From positions 11,670 through 60,118 of the forward strand of contig JAIVJI010000096.1 in NCBI GenBank assembly GCA_020200135.1: DNA of 48,449 bases, in the 5' to 3' direction. Positions 1 through 12,300 of the stretch are shown piece after piece. The stretch is from Acidobacteriota bacterium (GTDB taxonomy: Bacteria > Acidobacteriota > Blastocatellia > Pyrinomonadales > Pyrinomonadaceae). The notes under the pieces were generated by a model. It was not told where the DNA came from. It made no database searches and was given only the letters and a program-made list of their open reading frames with translations. Within the stretch, counting starts at the first letter, position 1; each line of letters begins with the position of its first letter. A program made the position numbers and the translations under genes.

Positions 1-334
1 GGGCGGAGGGCCGCCCGCCGAGTCGCGCGCTGCCGTCATCGCTGACCCGCGCGGCTCAAGTTCCGCGAACCGAGGGTCGGGCCGCAGCGATTCGAAGTCC
101 GGGTCGAGGTGGAGCAGGTGTATGGCCGGGTGGCGCTCGTCTACGGGGCGGCCGGGCCATTCGAGGGTGCGCTCGCGGGATTCCAGTCGGCCGGGGCGTG
201 GTTTTCCGCCCGTGCGGATTTTTGCGCGCGCGTTCGGCGGGTCGCCGCTGCTATTGACACCCTGGCGGAGTTACAATAGAAGTGCCTGCCTGACGGAACC
301 CTCGCTGAACGACGGCACTTCTGACGCGACGACG
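1..334. other. window edge; possible end of an upstream gene
   Basis: No gene can be assigned with confidence. On the plus strand the frame ending at the TAG at 277-279 is open from position 46 and reads like ordinary GC-rich coding sequence, but it has no convincing start and I do not recognise the product. On the minus strand the segment from about 115 down to 60 reads LHLDPDFESLRPDPRF, which resembles the C-terminal tail of TPR regulators common in this kind of genome, but that frame loses the resemblance on both sides. The two readings exclude each other; one may be a relic. Confidence 0.3.
254..282 (+). promoter_or_regulatory. candidate sigma-70-type promoter of the kinase gene
   Basis: A perfect TTGACA (254-259) is followed after 17 bp by TAGAAG (277-282), four of six matches to TATAAT, about 50 bp before the kinase start at 335. 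A better-looking TACAAT (272-277) lies only 12 bp from the -35 box, too close for a normal promoter. Assignment rests on spacing and position only. Confidence 0.35.
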
Positions 335-1876
335 ATGCCAGTTGCTTTCGGTACGAGGCTGGGGCACTTCGAGGTGCGATCCCTTCTGGGTGAAGGCAGC
401 ACGGGCGCGGTCTACCTGGCGGAGGACGCGCGCCTGGGACGCCACGTCGCCGTCAAGCTGCTCGACGCCCGCGCGACGCTGGACGAAGAGTGCGTCCGCC
501 TCTTCGAGCGCGAGGCGCGCGCCGCCTCCTCGCTCAACCACCCGAACATACTAACCATCTACGAAGTCGGGCAGAGCCCCGTCCCGTTCATCGCCGCGGA
601 GTTCGTCGCGGGCATGACGCTCAGGCGACGCCTCGCGGGCGCGCGCATGAGCCTCGCCGAAGCGCTCGACGTGGCGGGGCAGGTCGCCTCGGCGCTCTCG
701 GCCGCGCACGGCGCGGGCGTCGTGCACAGGGACATCAAGCCCGAGAACGTCATGCTGCGCGACGACGGCCTCGTCAAGGTTCTGGACTTCGGCCTCGCCG
801 CGCTCGCCCCGCGCGGCGCCGACGGCCGGGAGGCCGATACTCGTGAAGGCGACGGGCACAGGGCGGCGGCAGGAACGCCCGCTTACATGTCGCCCGAACA
901 GATCGGGGGCGAGGACGTGGACGCGCGCACGGACGTTTGGAGCCTCGGGGTCTTGCTCTACGAGATGATCGCGGGGCGACACCCCTTCGCGCAGCGTGGG
1001 GGTGCGTCGGGGCTCGGCGCAATTCTCAACCGCGAGCCGCCGCCGCTCGGCACTTACGCCGAAGGAGTGCCGCTCAGGCTCGAAGGCGTCGTGCGGCGCG
1101 CCCTTGAGAAGGACAGGCGGGCGCGCTACCAGACGGCCGCGGACCTGGCCGCAGACCTGCGCGCCGTGAGCGACGCGCTCGGGGTCCCGCCCGCCCGGCG
1201 CGCGGCGACCGACACCAACACGCCCGCGGCGGCCGCGCCGCCTTCGGTCGCGTTCCGGGGCCTGCTGCCGTTCCAGGAGGCCGACCGCGACCGCTTCTAC
1301 GGCCGCGAGGCCGACACGGCCGCGCTCTTCGAGAAGGTCACACACGAGCACTTCCGCTTCGGCGTGCTGTTCGGCGAGTCGGGCTGCGGCAAGACTTCGC
1401 TCGTCATGGCGGGGCTCGTGCCGCGGCTCTGGGCGGCCGGCTACGTGCCCGTCTACTGCCGCTCTTACAGGGACCCGCTGGCCGCGCTCGCCGAAGAGTG
1501 CCGCCGGCACAGCAGCCTGGGGCGCGCGGAGGGCGAGCCCTTCCCAGCGTACCTCCGCCGCGTCTGCCGCGAGCTCGGGGCGCCGCTCGTCGTCGTCTAC
1601 GACCAGTTCGAGGAGTTCTTCGTCAACTTCCGCGCCGCCGACGAGCGCGACCTCTTCGCGAGGTCATCGAGCGCTCGGCCGCGCGCGCCGGCCTGCCCTT
1701 CGGGGCGGGGCTCGCCCGCCACGTCGCGCGTGAACTCTCCGACGGCGGCGCGGTCCTCCCCTCGGAGCTTCAGATCGTCGGCGAGCGCCTCCAGGCGAAG
1801 CGCATCTACACGCTCGCCGGCTACAGGCGCGCGGGCGGGCGCGAGCAGCTCGTCCACGGCTTCCTCGAAGACGTGA
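335..1876 (+). CDS. Ser/Thr protein kinase with nSTAND NTPase, 5' part of a frame-broken gene
   Basis: This is the N-terminal part of a large cytoplasmic signalling kinase. The ATG at 335 is chosen because it opens just before the kinase fold; the frame upstream of it looks non-coding. Residues ~12-270 are a Hanks-type kinase: Gly-loop GEGSTGAVY, VAVKLL lysine, catalytic HRDIKPEN at about residue 130, DFGLA and SPEQ in the activation segment. Residues ~320-440 start an nSTAND NTPase (FYGREAD, Walker A GESGCGKTS near 347, Walker B VVVYDQFEEFF). From about 1660 this frame turns into arginine/serine-rich noise, and the protein continues one frame over (1657-4182). About 100 residues normally found between Walker B and the following helical region are also absent, so a deletion is more likely than a single-base slip. 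Likely role: phosphorylation signalling coupled to the sigma-54 activator next door. Confidence 0.85.
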   Translation: MPVAFGTRLGHFEVRSLLGEGSTGAVYLAEDARLGRHVAVKLLDARATLDEECVRLFEREARAASSLNHPNILTIYEVGQSPVPFIAAEFVAGMTLRRRLAGARMSLAEALDVAGQVASALSAAHGAGVVHRDIKPENVMLRDDGLVKVLDFGLAALAPRGADGREADTREGDGHRAAAGTPAYMSPEQIGGEDVDARTDVWSLGVLLYEMIAGRHPFAQRGGASGLGAILNREPPPLGTYAEGVPLRLEGVVRRALEKDRRARYQTAADLAADLRAVSDALGVPPARRAATDTNTPAAAAPPSVAFRGLLPFQEADRDRFYGREADTAALFEKVTHEHFRFGVLFGESGCGKTSLVMAGLVPRLWAAGYVPVYCRSYRDPLAALAEECRRHSSLGRAEGEPFPAYLRRVCRELGAPLVVVYDQFEEFFVNFRAADERDLFARSSSARPRAPACPSGRGSPATSRVNSPTAARSSPRSFRSSASASRRSASTRSPATGARAGASSSSTASSKT

Positions 1877-4182
1877 TAGAGGCTTCGGGCGACCGCGAGG
1901 GCGCGCAGCTCGTCCTGCGCAGCCTCGTCTCCGACGAGAACACGCGCCTCACGCTCACGCTCGAAGAGGTGGCGCGGCGCACCGAGCGCGGCCGCGAGGC
2001 GGTCGCGCGCCTGCTGCGGGTCTTCGCCTCGGCGCGCCTCGTGCGCGAGATGCAGGAGGAGGAGCCGTGGCGCTACGAGCTGATGCACGAGTACCTCATC
2101 GACAAGATCAACCAGATCACGGGGCGCGTGCTCGACGCGACGCAGCGCGCCAACCGCCTGCTGCGCCAGTACCTCTCGAACTACTCGGTGGACAAGACGA
2201 CGCGCGTGCCCCTGACGAAGCTCTGGTTCGTCAGGCGACACGCCGACGCCGCGCGGCGCGAGCAGGCGCGCGGGCTTTTGGGTAAGAGTCTGCGGCGCGG
2301 CCTGCTTCAGGCGGGCGTGATCGTCCTGACGCTCGCCGCCGTGACGGTGGCGGCGGCCGCCGCGCTCTCGGTGCGCGAGGAGTGGGAGGGCGTGCGCCTC
2401 GGCGACGGGCACACGGCGGCCGTCCGCCAGGCCGTCTTCTCGCCCGACGGGCGGCTCCTCGCTTCGTGTGGAGAGGACGGGCGCGTCATCCTCTGGGACT
2501 TCGCGCGGCGCGAGCGGCTGGCGACTTTCGACGACCACGCCGGGATAGTCAACAGCGTGGCCTTCTCGCCCGACGGGCGCTGGCTCGCCTCGGGCGGCAT
2601 CGACGGCGTCGCGAACGTCCGGGAGGTCGCGACGCTGCGGAAGGAGGCCACGCTGCGCACGGGGCTCGCGTCGGTCGTCTCCGTCGCCTTCTCGCCGGGC
2701 GGGGAGTATCTCGCGGCCGTGGGGAATGTGCCGGACGGATCCCGCGCCACCCTCTGGGAGGCGGGCAGTTGGACGAAAGTGCGCGACATGCACGCCACCA
2801 TATCGGTCTTCGGCGACTTCCTCTTCTCGCGCGACGGCCGCAGGCTCATCTTCTTCAACGGTGAAGCGCGGGAGGTGGAGACCGGCCGCCGGCTGCCCGA
2901 CGCCTTCGGCGAGGATTTGAGCGCGATCTGGTTCTCGGTCTCGCCCGACGAGTCACGCATGGTCAACGTGAATACGTCCGGCGAGGTGCAGTTCGCCGAC
3001 CTGAAGACGGGGAAGCTCACCGGCAGGCACTTCGCCCATCAGGATCACGGGCGCGCGGCCGCCTTCTCGCCCGACGGGCGCCTGGCCGCGACGGGGGCCG
3101 AGGACACCGTCCTCTGGGACGCCGTGCGCCAGGAGAAAATCGCCCGGCTCGGACACACGGCCATCGTTTGGAACGTCGTCTTCTCGCCCGACGGCCGCTG
3201 GCTCGTCTCGACGCACGGCGACGGCTCGGTGCTGGTGTGGGACGTGCCCGGCCGCGCGCGCGAGGCCAACTTCAGCGAGCACAGCGGCGGGGTGCGCGCC
3301 GTCGCCTTCTCGCCCGACGGGCGGCGCGTCGCCTCGGCGGGCGAGGACCGCTCGGTCATCGTCTGGGACGCCGCGACGGGTCGCAAAGAATCTGTCCTTG
3401 TCGGCCACCGCACGCGCGTCACGGGGCTCGCCTTCTCGCCCGACGGGCATCAGCTCGCCTCGGCGGACCAGGGGGGCGGCGTCTCTCTCTGGGACGTGGG
3501 CCGGCGGGAGCTGCGCCTCTCACTTACCTACAGCGGGGCGGAGTCAGGCCTGGTGCCCGCATACTGTGCGGCCTTCTCGCCCGACGGGCGCTGGCTGGCG
3601 ACCACGCACGGGGTCTACGAGAGTGCGACCGGGCGTCTCGCGTTCGACCTCATCGACGCGTTACACAGGGCGACGCGTGGCGCCCCCTACGGCATCGCCT
3701 TCTCGCCGGACGGGCGGCGCATGTTCTGCGTGGGCGACAGCGGTCACGTCGTCGCCTACGACACGGGGACGTGGCAGGAGCGCGCCGCGGTGGTCATCAA
3801 GTCGGACGCCGTCGCCATCGTCAGCGTCGGCATCTCGGGCGACGGCCGCCGGCTGGCGACGGGCGAGGACAGCGGCGCGGTGCGCCTGTTCGAGACGGAG
3901 CCGCTGCGCGAGGTGCGCGTGCTCGGCCGACACGCGGCGCGCGTCAAGTCGGTCGCCTTCTCGCCCGACGGCCGCGAGGTCGCCTCCGCGAGCGACGACA
4001 AGACGGTCGCGCTCTGGGACGCGGGCGGCGGCGGCCTCGTCGCGCACGTCGGCACGCACCCCGCCCCCGTGCTCGCGGTCGCCTTCTCTCCCGACGGCAA
4101 GCGCCTCGCGGCGGGCGGCCACGACAACTCCGTGCGCCTCTACACGCGCCGCCGCACGCTCTGGGGGCGCAGGCTGGACTAG
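1657..4182 (+). CDS. nSTAND C-terminal region, TM helix and 14 WD40 repeats, 3' part of the frame-broken kinase gene
   Basis: The reading frame resumes near 1657 with [16 protein letters not shown] and the conserved nSTAND segment [10 protein letters not shown] (~1757), followed by a helical winged-helix-like region ending [13 protein letters not shown] single hydrophobic segment (about 2310-2370) predicts one membrane pass, which would separate the kinase/NTPase half from the propeller half. After it come 14 WD40-type repeats marked by FSPDG and terminal WD pairs, enough for two seven-bladed propellers. These are presumably extracytoplasmic sensing or scaffolding surfaces, by analogy with related bacterial kinases. 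The segment has no start codon of its own at the break; it belongs to the gene starting at 335. The stop TAG at 4180-4182 lies 4 bp before the next ATG, so the two genes are almost certainly cotranscribed. Confidence 0.85.
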   Translation, partial: REVIERSAARAGLPFGAGLARHVARELSDGGAVLPSELQIVGERLQAKRIYTLAGYRRAGGREQLVHGFLEDVIEASGDREGAQLVLRSLVSDENTRLTLTLEEVARRTERGREAVARLLRVFASARLVREMQEEEPWRYELMHEYLIDKINQITGRVLDATQRANRLLRQYLSNYSVDKTTRVPLTKLWFVRRHADAARREQARGLLGKSLRRGLLQAGVIVLTLAAVTVAAAAALSVREEWEGVRLGDGHTAAVRQAVFSPDGRLLASCGEDGRVILWDFARRERLATFDDHAGIVNSVAFSPDGRWLASGGIDGVANVREVATLRKEATLRTGLASVVSVAFSPGGEYLAAVGNVPDGSRATLWEAGSWTKVRDMHATISVFGDFLFSRDGRRLIFFNGEAREVETGRRLPDAFGEDLSAIWFSVSPDESRMVNVNTSGEVQFADLKTGKLTGRHFAHQDHGRAAAFSPDGRLAATGAEDTVLWDAVRQEKIARLGHTAIVWNVVFSPDGRWLVSTHGDGSVLVWDVPGRAREANFSEHSGGVRAVAFSPDGRRVASAGEDRSVIVWDAATGRKESVLVGHRTRVTGLAFSPDGHQLASADQGGGVSLWDVGRRELRLSLTYSGAESGLVPAYCAAFSPDGRWLATTHGVYESATGRLAFDLIDALHRATRGAPYGIAFSPDGRRMFCVGDSGHVVAYDTGTWQERAAVVIKSDAVAIVSVGISGDGRRLATGEDSGAVRLFETEPLREVRVLGRHAARVKSVAFSPDGREVASASDDKTVALWDAGGGGLVAHVGTHPAPVLAVAFSPDGKRLAAGGHDNSVRLYTRRRTLWGRRLD

Positions 4183-4186
4183 CGAA

Positions 4187-6010
4187 ATGAAGAAGCAGCC
4201 CGACCACATCAAAGACCTCGCGCAGACCTGCTCGGCGCTCATCGAGCAGGAGGGGCGCGCGGCGCTGGAGCTGGTCAACGCGCTCGTCGAGTCGGTCGCG
4301 GCCTTACAGGGCGACTCCGCCGACCGCCGCTTGCAGCGACTGACCGAGCGTCTGCGGGAGCTGCGCGAGCGCATCACTCTGCTGGCCGGGATGGCGCGGC
4401 GCGACTTCCTCGACAAGATCGCGCGCGAGGCGGAGGACTTGAAGGGCGAGGCGCGGGACGGCCGCGCCGGGACAGTCGTGGACGCGCTCGTCGCGCTCCA
4501 ACCGCCCTCGCTCAGCTACTTCTGCGAGACGCTGCTCGACCGGCTGATCGAGGTGACGGGGGCCGAGCGCGGCTTCATCCTCTACTACCTGCCGCAGACG
4601 ACCGAGGCCGACATCATCGCCGCGCGCAACTACGGGACGACCAACCTCTCGCTGCGCGAGCACGACCTCAGCCGCTCGCTGCTGCGCGAAGTCTTCCGGC
4701 GCGGCGGCTCGCTCCTGGTCGAGGACGCCGCGCGCCACTCGGCCTTCGGCGCGGAGGCGAGCGTGCGCGAGCTGAACATCCGCTCGGTGCTGGCGGCGCC
4801 GCTCGTCGACGGCCGGCGCACCGTGGGCGCGCTCTACCTTGAGAACAACACGCTCCCGGGCGCGTTCGGCGAGGACGACCGGCCGGTGCTCGAAGCGGTC
4901 GCGCGCTTCGTCATCTTCTACCTGCGCCACGCGCGCCTGCTGCCCGCGGTCTTCGAGGAGGAGACCCGCGTCTTCTTCGACGCCGAGCGCGCCACGAAGG
5001 AGATCGTCGGCCGCGACCCGAAGGTCGTCGAGCTGGTGGACGTGATCGGCCGCATCGCCGACTCGCCCGCCATCGTGCTCATCGAGGGCGAGTCGGGCAC
5101 GGGCAAGGAGCTGGTGGCGCGCGCTCTCCACTACCAGAGCGCGCGGCGCGAACACCCCTTCGTCGCGGTCAACTGCGCCGCCATCCCCGACAACCTCCTG
5201 GAGTCGGAACTCTTCGGGCACGAGCGGGGTGCCTTCACGGGCGCGACCGAGAGGCACGTCGGGCTCGTGGAGCAGGCCGACGGCGGCACGCTCTTCCTCG
5301 ACGAGGTGAGCGAGCTGCCCTACCAGCTACAGGCGAAGCTCCTGCGCTTCCTCCAGTCGAACGAGTTCCACCGCCTCGGCGCGAAGGAGTTGACGCGCGT
5401 GGACGTGCGCGTCGTCGCCGCGACGAGCAAAGACCTCGGCGCGCTGACCGCCGCGGGTCAGTTCCAGAAGGCGCTCTACTACCGCCTGAACGTCATCCCC
5501 GTCCGCATGCCCGCGCTGCGCGAGCGGCGCGAAGACGTGCCGCTGCTCGTCAGCCACTTCCTCGAAAAGTTCTCGACCCTCTACGGCAAGAATATCGTCA
5601 TCGAGCGCGAGGTCTACGAGGCGCTCAAAGACTACCCGTTCCCCGGCAACGTGCGCGAGCTGGAGAACCTCGTCCACCGGCTCATCGCGCTGGCGCGCGG
5701 CGACGTGATACGGATGGGCGACCTGCCCGAGGAGTTCTTCCGCCACCCGGCCGCGCGCGTGAGCCTCGAACAGGATTCGCTCTACAGCGTCCTGGAGACA
5801 AGTCCCGCCGACCTCGCGGAGTTGCAGCGACGCCGCGAACGCCTGCGCCGCCTGCTCGCCGAACAGGAGCGCCAGCTCGCCGAGCGCGTCGTCCGCGAGA
5901 CGGGCGGCAACGTCACGGAGGCCGCCAACCGCCTCGGCATCCACCGCATCACGCTCCACAAGATGCTCAGGAAGACCGGCGAACAGAAGGACGAGCCGGA
6001 GGCTGTTTAA
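4187..6010 (+). CDS. sigma-54-dependent transcriptional activator with GAF domain
   Basis: A bacterial enhancer-binding protein of 607 residues that would remodel sigma-54 RNA polymerase. Residues 1-95 are charged and coiled-coil-like; ~110-245 form a GAF sensor ([10 protein letters not shown] to [12 protein letters not shown]); ~275-505 are the AAA+ domain with Walker A GESGTGKE near residue 300, the sigma-54 loop GAFTGA near 348, Walker [13 protein letters not shown] and an arginine-finger region; ~574-600 is a Fis-type helix-turn-helix ([18 protein letters not shown]). All catalytic motifs are intact. There is no phospho-receiver, so activity is probably gated by the GAF domain or by phosphorylation. 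The gene starts 4 bp after the WD40 kinase stop, implying that the kinase controls it; that link is inference. The start was chosen as the first ATG after the kinase stop; upstream extension of this frame only shadows the WD40 gene. Confidence 0.93.
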   Translation: MKKQPDHIKDLAQTCSALIEQEGRAALELVNALVESVAALQGDSADRRLQRLTERLRELRERITLLAGMARRDFLDKIAREAEDLKGEARDGRAGTVVDALVALQPPSLSYFCETLLDRLIEVTGAERGFILYYLPQTTEADIIAARNYGTTNLSLREHDLSRSLLREVFRRGGSLLVEDAARHSAFGAEASVRELNIRSVLAAPLVDGRRTVGALYLENNTLPGAFGEDDRPVLEAVARFVIFYLRHARLLPAVFEEETRVFFDAERATKEIVGRDPKVVELVDVIGRIADSPAIVLIEGESGTGKELVARALHYQSARREHPFVAVNCAAIPDNLLESELFGHERGAFTGATERHVGLVEQADGGTLFLDEVSELPYQLQAKLLRFLQSNEFHRLGAKELTRVDVRVVAATSKDLGALTAAGQFQKALYYRLNVIPVRMPALRERREDVPLLVSHFLEKFSTLYGKNIVIEREVYEALKDYPFPGNVRELENLVHRLIALARGDVIRMGDLPEEFFRHPAARVSLEQDSLYSVLETSPADLAELQRRRERLRRLLAEQERQLAERVVRETGGNVTEAANRLGIHRITLHKMLRKTGEQKDEPEAV

Positions 6011-6323
6011 GCCGCCCCGAGACTGTTGCCGCGCCGGCTACACCCCACCCCTTCGCGCCGCCGCCCGCGCCGCCGCCGAAAGCCCGCCAATTCAGAACAT
6101 CCCCGCCCGCGCCGCGCCCACACGCCTCCTGACGGTGTAGCCGCCCCCGCTACGCGACGACGGGAGCCTTCAAACGCGCACTTCGCGTAAAGACTTTCAA
6201 TCCCTGCAGATAAACGCGGCGCGCCCCGCCGCGGCTGCTCTGGCCTCCGGTTTGCCGCAAAAGTGAAGCCGAGACACGCCCCGGCGCTGAACGCACGTAA
6301 CGTCGTCGGAAGAGAGCCCCGCA
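6011..6323. other. intergenic region before the giant gene
   Basis: These 313 bp carry no convincing gene. A minus-strand frame covering it is arginine-rich and looks like a GC shadow. I could not identify a clear promoter; the stretch 6150-6260 is the least GC-extreme part and the most likely place for one. No terminator hairpin with a T-run follows the sigma-54 activator. Confidence 0.4.
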
Positions 6324-9300
6324 ATGCACACGCCCCAACCCCACGAGCATCGCCGCCAGACCAACTCGACGCCCCCGCGGCCTCGCGTGTCGAAGCGACT
6401 GAAGAGGGAAGCGCACGCGGGCCGACGTGCGCTCCTTTTCTGGTCGCTGCTGCTGTTCGCCGCCGCGACGCTCATCACGTCGGGCTCGGCCGGGGCCTCG
6501 AAGGCTCGGAGTGACGCGGCGCTCCTGAAAAAGCCGGGCGCGACAAGAGCCGAGCCGTCGCACTTCGCGGAAGCGGGCGGCGGCCTGTTTGCGACGGGCG
6601 CGCCTTCGCCGTTCGCCGCCTTCTTCACCCTCAACTGGTCGGGCACGACCTCGCAGGGCAACCCGCTCAGCTTCCAGACCGACGACGCGAGGACGAGCGT
6701 CTCGCAGATACAGTTCACCGCCGACGCCGGCTGCGGCACCCTCAGCACCACGCTCGGCGGCCCCTACACTGTCTCGAACAACTCCTTCACGGCCTCGGGC
6801 GGCTTCTGCCCGAGCATCAACGTCTCGGGCACGTTCACCTCGGAGGTGGACGCCTCCGGCACGCTGCAACTGACCTACACCTTCATCCCCGGCTCCTGCC
6901 CCTGTAACGGCTCGGCGACCTACCCCTGGGCGGTGTCGAGGCCGTGCGGCTTCTCCATCTCCCCCGCGAGCAACTCCATCGGCCACGCGGGCGGCACGGG
7001 CTCCGTCGGCGTGACCGCCGCGGCCGGCTGCGCGTGGACGGCCGTGAGCAACGGCGCGTTCATCAACGTCACCTCCGGCGCGAGCGGCAGCGGCAACGGC
7101 ACGGTCGGCTACTCCGTCGCCGCCAACACGGGCGCGGCGCGCACGGGCACGATCACCGTCGCCGGGCAGACCTTCACCATCAACCAGGACGTGGCACCGG
7201 CCCCTACGCCCGTCTGGCCAATGCAGGGGCATGACCCGCGGCGCACGGGGCGTGCGTTAACTCAGGGGCCAGTGAGCAACTCCGTCAAGTGGATATTCAA
7301 CTTCGCTGAGCGACTCCAGGACAACGCCTCGCCGGTGGTCGGGCCCGACGGGACAATCTACCAGCCGACCGAGAGTGCGCTCTATGCCGTCAACCCTGAC
7401 GGCACGCAGAAGTGGAAGCTGGGCGGCTCACAGTACAGGATGCGCAGCGCGCCCGCCCTCTCGGACGACGGCACAAAGCTCTACGCCGTCCTCAGCGGCG
7501 GCGGCGTCTACAGCGTGGCCGCGCTGAACCCGCAGACCGGGGCCGTCCTCTGGCAGGTGCCGGTCACGGGCGACGTGTCCTACTCCTCCTTCGCCGTCGG
7601 CGGCGACGGGGCGGTCTACATCGGAACGCGCCTCCCGGCCGCCGTCTACGCCATCAACCCGGACGGCACGCTGCGCTGGCGCTACGAGTCGCCGAACTCG
7701 ACCAACTTGGGGGTCGAGGCCCCGCCCTCGGTAGACGCCGCCGGCAACGTCTACGTGATGAGTAACGCCGAGGGCCTGCTCGCGCTCGACGTCGGCGGCA
7801 GCAGGAGGTGGGCGCGCGGCGACATCGGCGTGCAGGGGTCTTGGGCCGCGCTGGGCGTGGGGCCGGACGGCACGGTCTACATGGCGGGTGAGCCGGCGCA
7901 GGGCCGGGGGCCGAAGGCTTTCAACCCGGACAGCACGCTGAAGTGGTCGAGGGACGACCTGGGGCTTTCGAACTACTTAAACGGCGTGGCGCTCTCGGCC
8001 GACGGCGCGACGGTCTACCGTGCGGGGCGCGGCAAGGTGCAGGCACTCTACGCCGCGACGGGGGCCACGCGTTGGGAGAGCACCCTCGCGGGCACGGACG
8101 AGGACTTCGGCGGGTCGCCCGCCCTCGCATCGAACGGGATGCTCTACCTCATGGGCGAGGCCGGCAAGGTCTACGCCGTGTCGGCCGGCGACGGCTCGCT
8201 CGCGTGGGAGTACCAGGTGGAGACCGGCGGGTTTTTCTGGGGGCCGCAGTCGCCCGCCGTCGGTGCCGACGGCACGCTCTACGCCATCTCGCCGGGGCGG
8301 CCGCTCGCCTCAGGGGGACAGTTTGGCAAGCTCTACGCCTTCCAGCCGGCGCCGGCCGGCGCCGACCCGGCGCTCACGAAGACGCACGCCGGGGCGTTCG
8401 CAGGCGGGGCGAACGGCGCCTACACGCTGACGGTGTCGAACGTCGGCACGGCGAGCGCCGCCGGCCCGCTGACCGTGACCGACACGCTGCCCGCCGGCCT
8501 GAGCTTCGTCTCGGGCGTCGGCGAGGGCTGGAACTGTTCGGCCGCAGGCCAGACCGTCACCTGCACGCGCGCTTCCGCGCTGGCCGCCGGGGCGAGCACG
8601 CAGATCGAGCTGACGGTCGCGGTGGGCCTCGCCGCCGTCCCGTCCGTGACGAACACGGCGAGTGTCGCCGGGCCGGACGACGTCAACCCGGCCAACAACA
8701 ACGCGGCCGACTTCACACAGGTCCCCTGCGGCTTCTCAATCTCGCCCACTTCAAACTCCTTCGGCCAGGTCGGTGGGGCGGCCAGCATCAGCGTCACGGC
8801 CACCTCGGGGTGCGGCTGGACGGCCGTGAGCAACGACGACTGGATCACGGTCACGTCTGGCGCTACGGGGACGGGCAGCGGCACGGTCGGCTATTCGGTG
8901 GCTCCGAACACGGGCGCCGAACGCGCGGGCACGCTCACGGTCGCGGGGCGGACCTTCACCGTCAACCAGGCGGCCTGCCCAGCCATTACGCTCTCGCCGG
9001 CGGCGCCCCCGGGCGGCGCGCAGGGCGTCGCCTACAGCCAGACGTTCACGGCCGACGGCGGCACAGCCCCCTACACGTTCGCCGTCACGGCCGGCGCTCT
9101 GCCGCCGGGGCTGTCGCTCTCTTCGTCCGGCGCGCTGACGGGCACGCCCACCTCGCTGGGGACTTACAACTTCACCGTCACCGCGACGGACTCCGGCGGG
9201 TGCGCCGGAGCGCGCGCCTACACGCTCTTTGTCGACGCGGGCTGGGCCGCCACGGGGGCGATGGGCACGGGGCGGCAGCAGCACACAGCCACGCTCCTTC

Positions 9301-12300
9301 AGAACGGAAAGGTTCTCGTCGCGGGCGGCTTCGGCGGGAGCACGACGGCGGGCGCGGAAGTTTTCGACCCGGCGAACGGAACCTGGAGCACGACGGGCGG
9401 CCTCAACGCGGCGCGCAGGCTCCACACGGCCACGCTCCTGCCGAGCGGGAAAGTCCTCGTCGCGGGGGGCATCGGCGCGTCCAACTCCGCGCTCGCCAGC
9501 GCAGAGCTTTACGACCCGGTGACGGGGACGTGGAGCACGACGGGCGGCCTCAACACGGCGCGCAGGGAACATACGGCGACTCTCCTAGCGAACGGCCGGG
9601 TCCTCGTCGCGGGCGGCAGCACGGGCGTTGTCACGGGTGGCGCGGAAGTTTACGACCCCGCGACGGGGGTCTGGACTAATACCGGGAGCCTGAACGCCGC
9701 GCGCCGGACGCACACGGCGACGCTGCTCCCCGACGGCCGTGTGCTGGCCGCGGGCGGGTTTACCGACAGTAGCATCATCGGCAGCGCGGAACTCTATGAC
9801 CCGTCCACGGGGCTCTGGGGCGCGACCGGCGGCCTCGGCTCGGTGCGCAACGGCCACACGGCAACGCTCCTCCCGAACGGCAAGGTCCTCGTCGCGGGCG
9901 GCACAGGCCCGGGCAGTCTCGCCGGCGCGGAACTCTACGACCCCGCGGCGGGCACGTGGGCGCCGACCGGGAGCCTCAACACGGCCCGCCACAGCCATGC
10001 GGCTTCGCTGCTCCCGAGCGGCAAGATCCTGGTGGCGGGGGGCGTCAACTCTGACATCAGCGGCGTCAACAGCGCGGAGCTGTACGACCCTTCGGCGGGG
10101 ACGTGGACGAACGCCAGCAGCCTCAACGCGGCGCGCAACGGCCCGACCGCCACGCTGCTGCCAGGCGGCCGTGTGCTGGTCGCGGGCGGCTACGGCGGCT
10201 CGAACCTGACGAGCGCGGAACTCTACGAGCCCGCCGTGGGCAGCTGGGCCGCCACGGCGAGCATGAGCGTCCCGCGCTACGACCACTCCTCCGTGCTCCT
10301 GCCCGACGGCAAGGTCCTCGTCGTCGGCGACTCGAAACTCGTCTCCGGTGGCACGTCGAGCGTCGTGGCGGAGCTTTTCGACCCGGCGGGCAACGGCGGG
10401 GCGGGCTCCTGGACGAACACAGGCAGCCTCAACGTGGCTCGCCTGCGCCCGACGCTGACGCTCCTCGGCAACGGCCGGGTGCTGGCGACCGGCGGCTACG
10501 ACGGCAGTGCGACCGTCGGCAGCGCCGAGATTTACGACCCGGCGACGGGCCTGTGGGCCGCGACCACGAGCATGAACTCGCCGCGCAGCGAGCACACGGC
10601 GACGCTCCTCAGGAGCGGCAAGGTGCTGGTCGTCGGCGGCTGGAACGGCGGCTCCGAGACCGACACCGCGGAGGTCTACGACCCGGCGACGGGGACCTGG
10701 AGTTACACGGGCAACCTGACCGTCATCCGCCGCCTGCACACGGCGACGCTGCTCCCGGACGGCAGGGTACTGGTGACGGGCGGCGTCTTCGTCAACACCG
10801 CGGAGCTGTACGACCCGCTCACCGGGACTTGGAGCGACGCTCCGGGTTTTAACCTGAGGCGCTTCGCATCCAGCGCGACGCTTTTGCCGAACGGGAGGGT
10901 TCTCGTCGCGGGGGGCGGCACGAACTCGGGCGGCCACGCCGACGCGAAGCTGTACGACCCTTCGACGGGCGCGTGGAGCACGACGGGGAGCCTCAAGGCG
11001 GGGCGCAGGAGCCACACCGCGACGCTTCTGCCCGGCGGCAAGGTGCTCGTCGCCGGGGGGCTCACCATCGTCGGCGGGGTGGCCGTCTCCCTGAGCAGCG
11101 TGGAGCTGTACGACGCGGCCACGGGAACCTGGGCCAGCGCCCCGAGCCTGAGCACGGTGCGCGATGACGCGGCGGCCACCCTCCTGCCGAACGGGAAGGT
11201 CTTGCTCACGGGCGGCAGGAGCAGCCTGAACAGCGCTGTGTTGTTCGACGCGGGGCTCGGGTTCGACCCCGCGTGGCAGCCGCTGCTCACGTCCGTCACC
11301 TCGCCGCTCGTGTTCGGCGACGGCCTCACGGCCGGCGGCTCGCGCTTCAAAGGCGTCTCGGAGGCTTCGGGCGGCAACACGCAAAACTCTTCGACTAACT
11401 ACCCGCTGCTCCAGCTCCTGAGTCTCTCGAACGAGAGGAGCCTCTTCCTGCGCGTCTCGTCCGGCGGCTGGTCGGACACCGCCTTCGCCTCGGTCGCGGT
11501 GACGGGGCTGCCGCAGGGGCACGCGCTCGCGACCGTCTTCACCAACGGCATCCCAAGCTCCTCGAGGATCATCCAGATCAACTGCCCCACGATCACGCTC
11601 GACCCCCCGACGCTCCCCGGCGGCACAACCGGAACTTCCTACAGCCAGACCTTAACGGCGGCGGGTGGCACCGCGCCTTACACGTTTGCGGTCACACAGG
11701 GCTCGCTGCCCTCGGGACTCTCGCTCTCTCCGGGCGGCGGGCTGACGGGGACGCTCTCGGCCGCGGGCACGTTCAACTTCAGTGTGACGGCCACGGACGC
11801 CAACGGGTGTGAGGGGAGCCGCGCCTACACGGTCACGGTCGAGTGCCCCGTCGTCACGCTCTCCCCGGCGGCGCTCCCGAACGCGACGCAGGGGAGGCCG
11901 TACGCCGAGGCAGTCACGGCCTCGGGCGGCACGACGCCTTACAACTTTGCGGTCACTTCGGGTGCGTTGCCCGCCGGGCTTTCGCTCGCCCCGGACGGCT
12001 CCCTCTCCGGCACGCCTTCGGCGGCGGTGGTCGCCAACTTCACCGTCACCGCCACGGACGCCTACGCGTGCGCGGGCGCGCGCGGCTACGCGCTCAGGGT
12101 CTGCCCCGTCATCACGCTCTCGCCCGGCGCGCTCGCGGGCGGGACGACCGGGGCGGCCTACAGCCAGAGCCTGACGGCGGCCGGCGGCGCGGGGCCTTAC
12201 AGCTTCGCGATCACGCAGGGGGCGCTGCCCGCGGGGCTTACGCTCTCGGCGGGCGGCATCGTCTCCGGCACGCCCACGGCGGTCGGGACCTTCGACGTCA

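Noticed and set aside
254..277. TTGACA/TACAAT as a promoter pair.
   Set aside because: The spacer is 12 bp, too short; the pair with TAGAAG at 17 bp is preferred, at low confidence.
9585..11522. A 645-codon minus-strand open frame over the kelch region.
   Set aside because: Repetitive only because it is the shadow of the kelch repeats; no family features.
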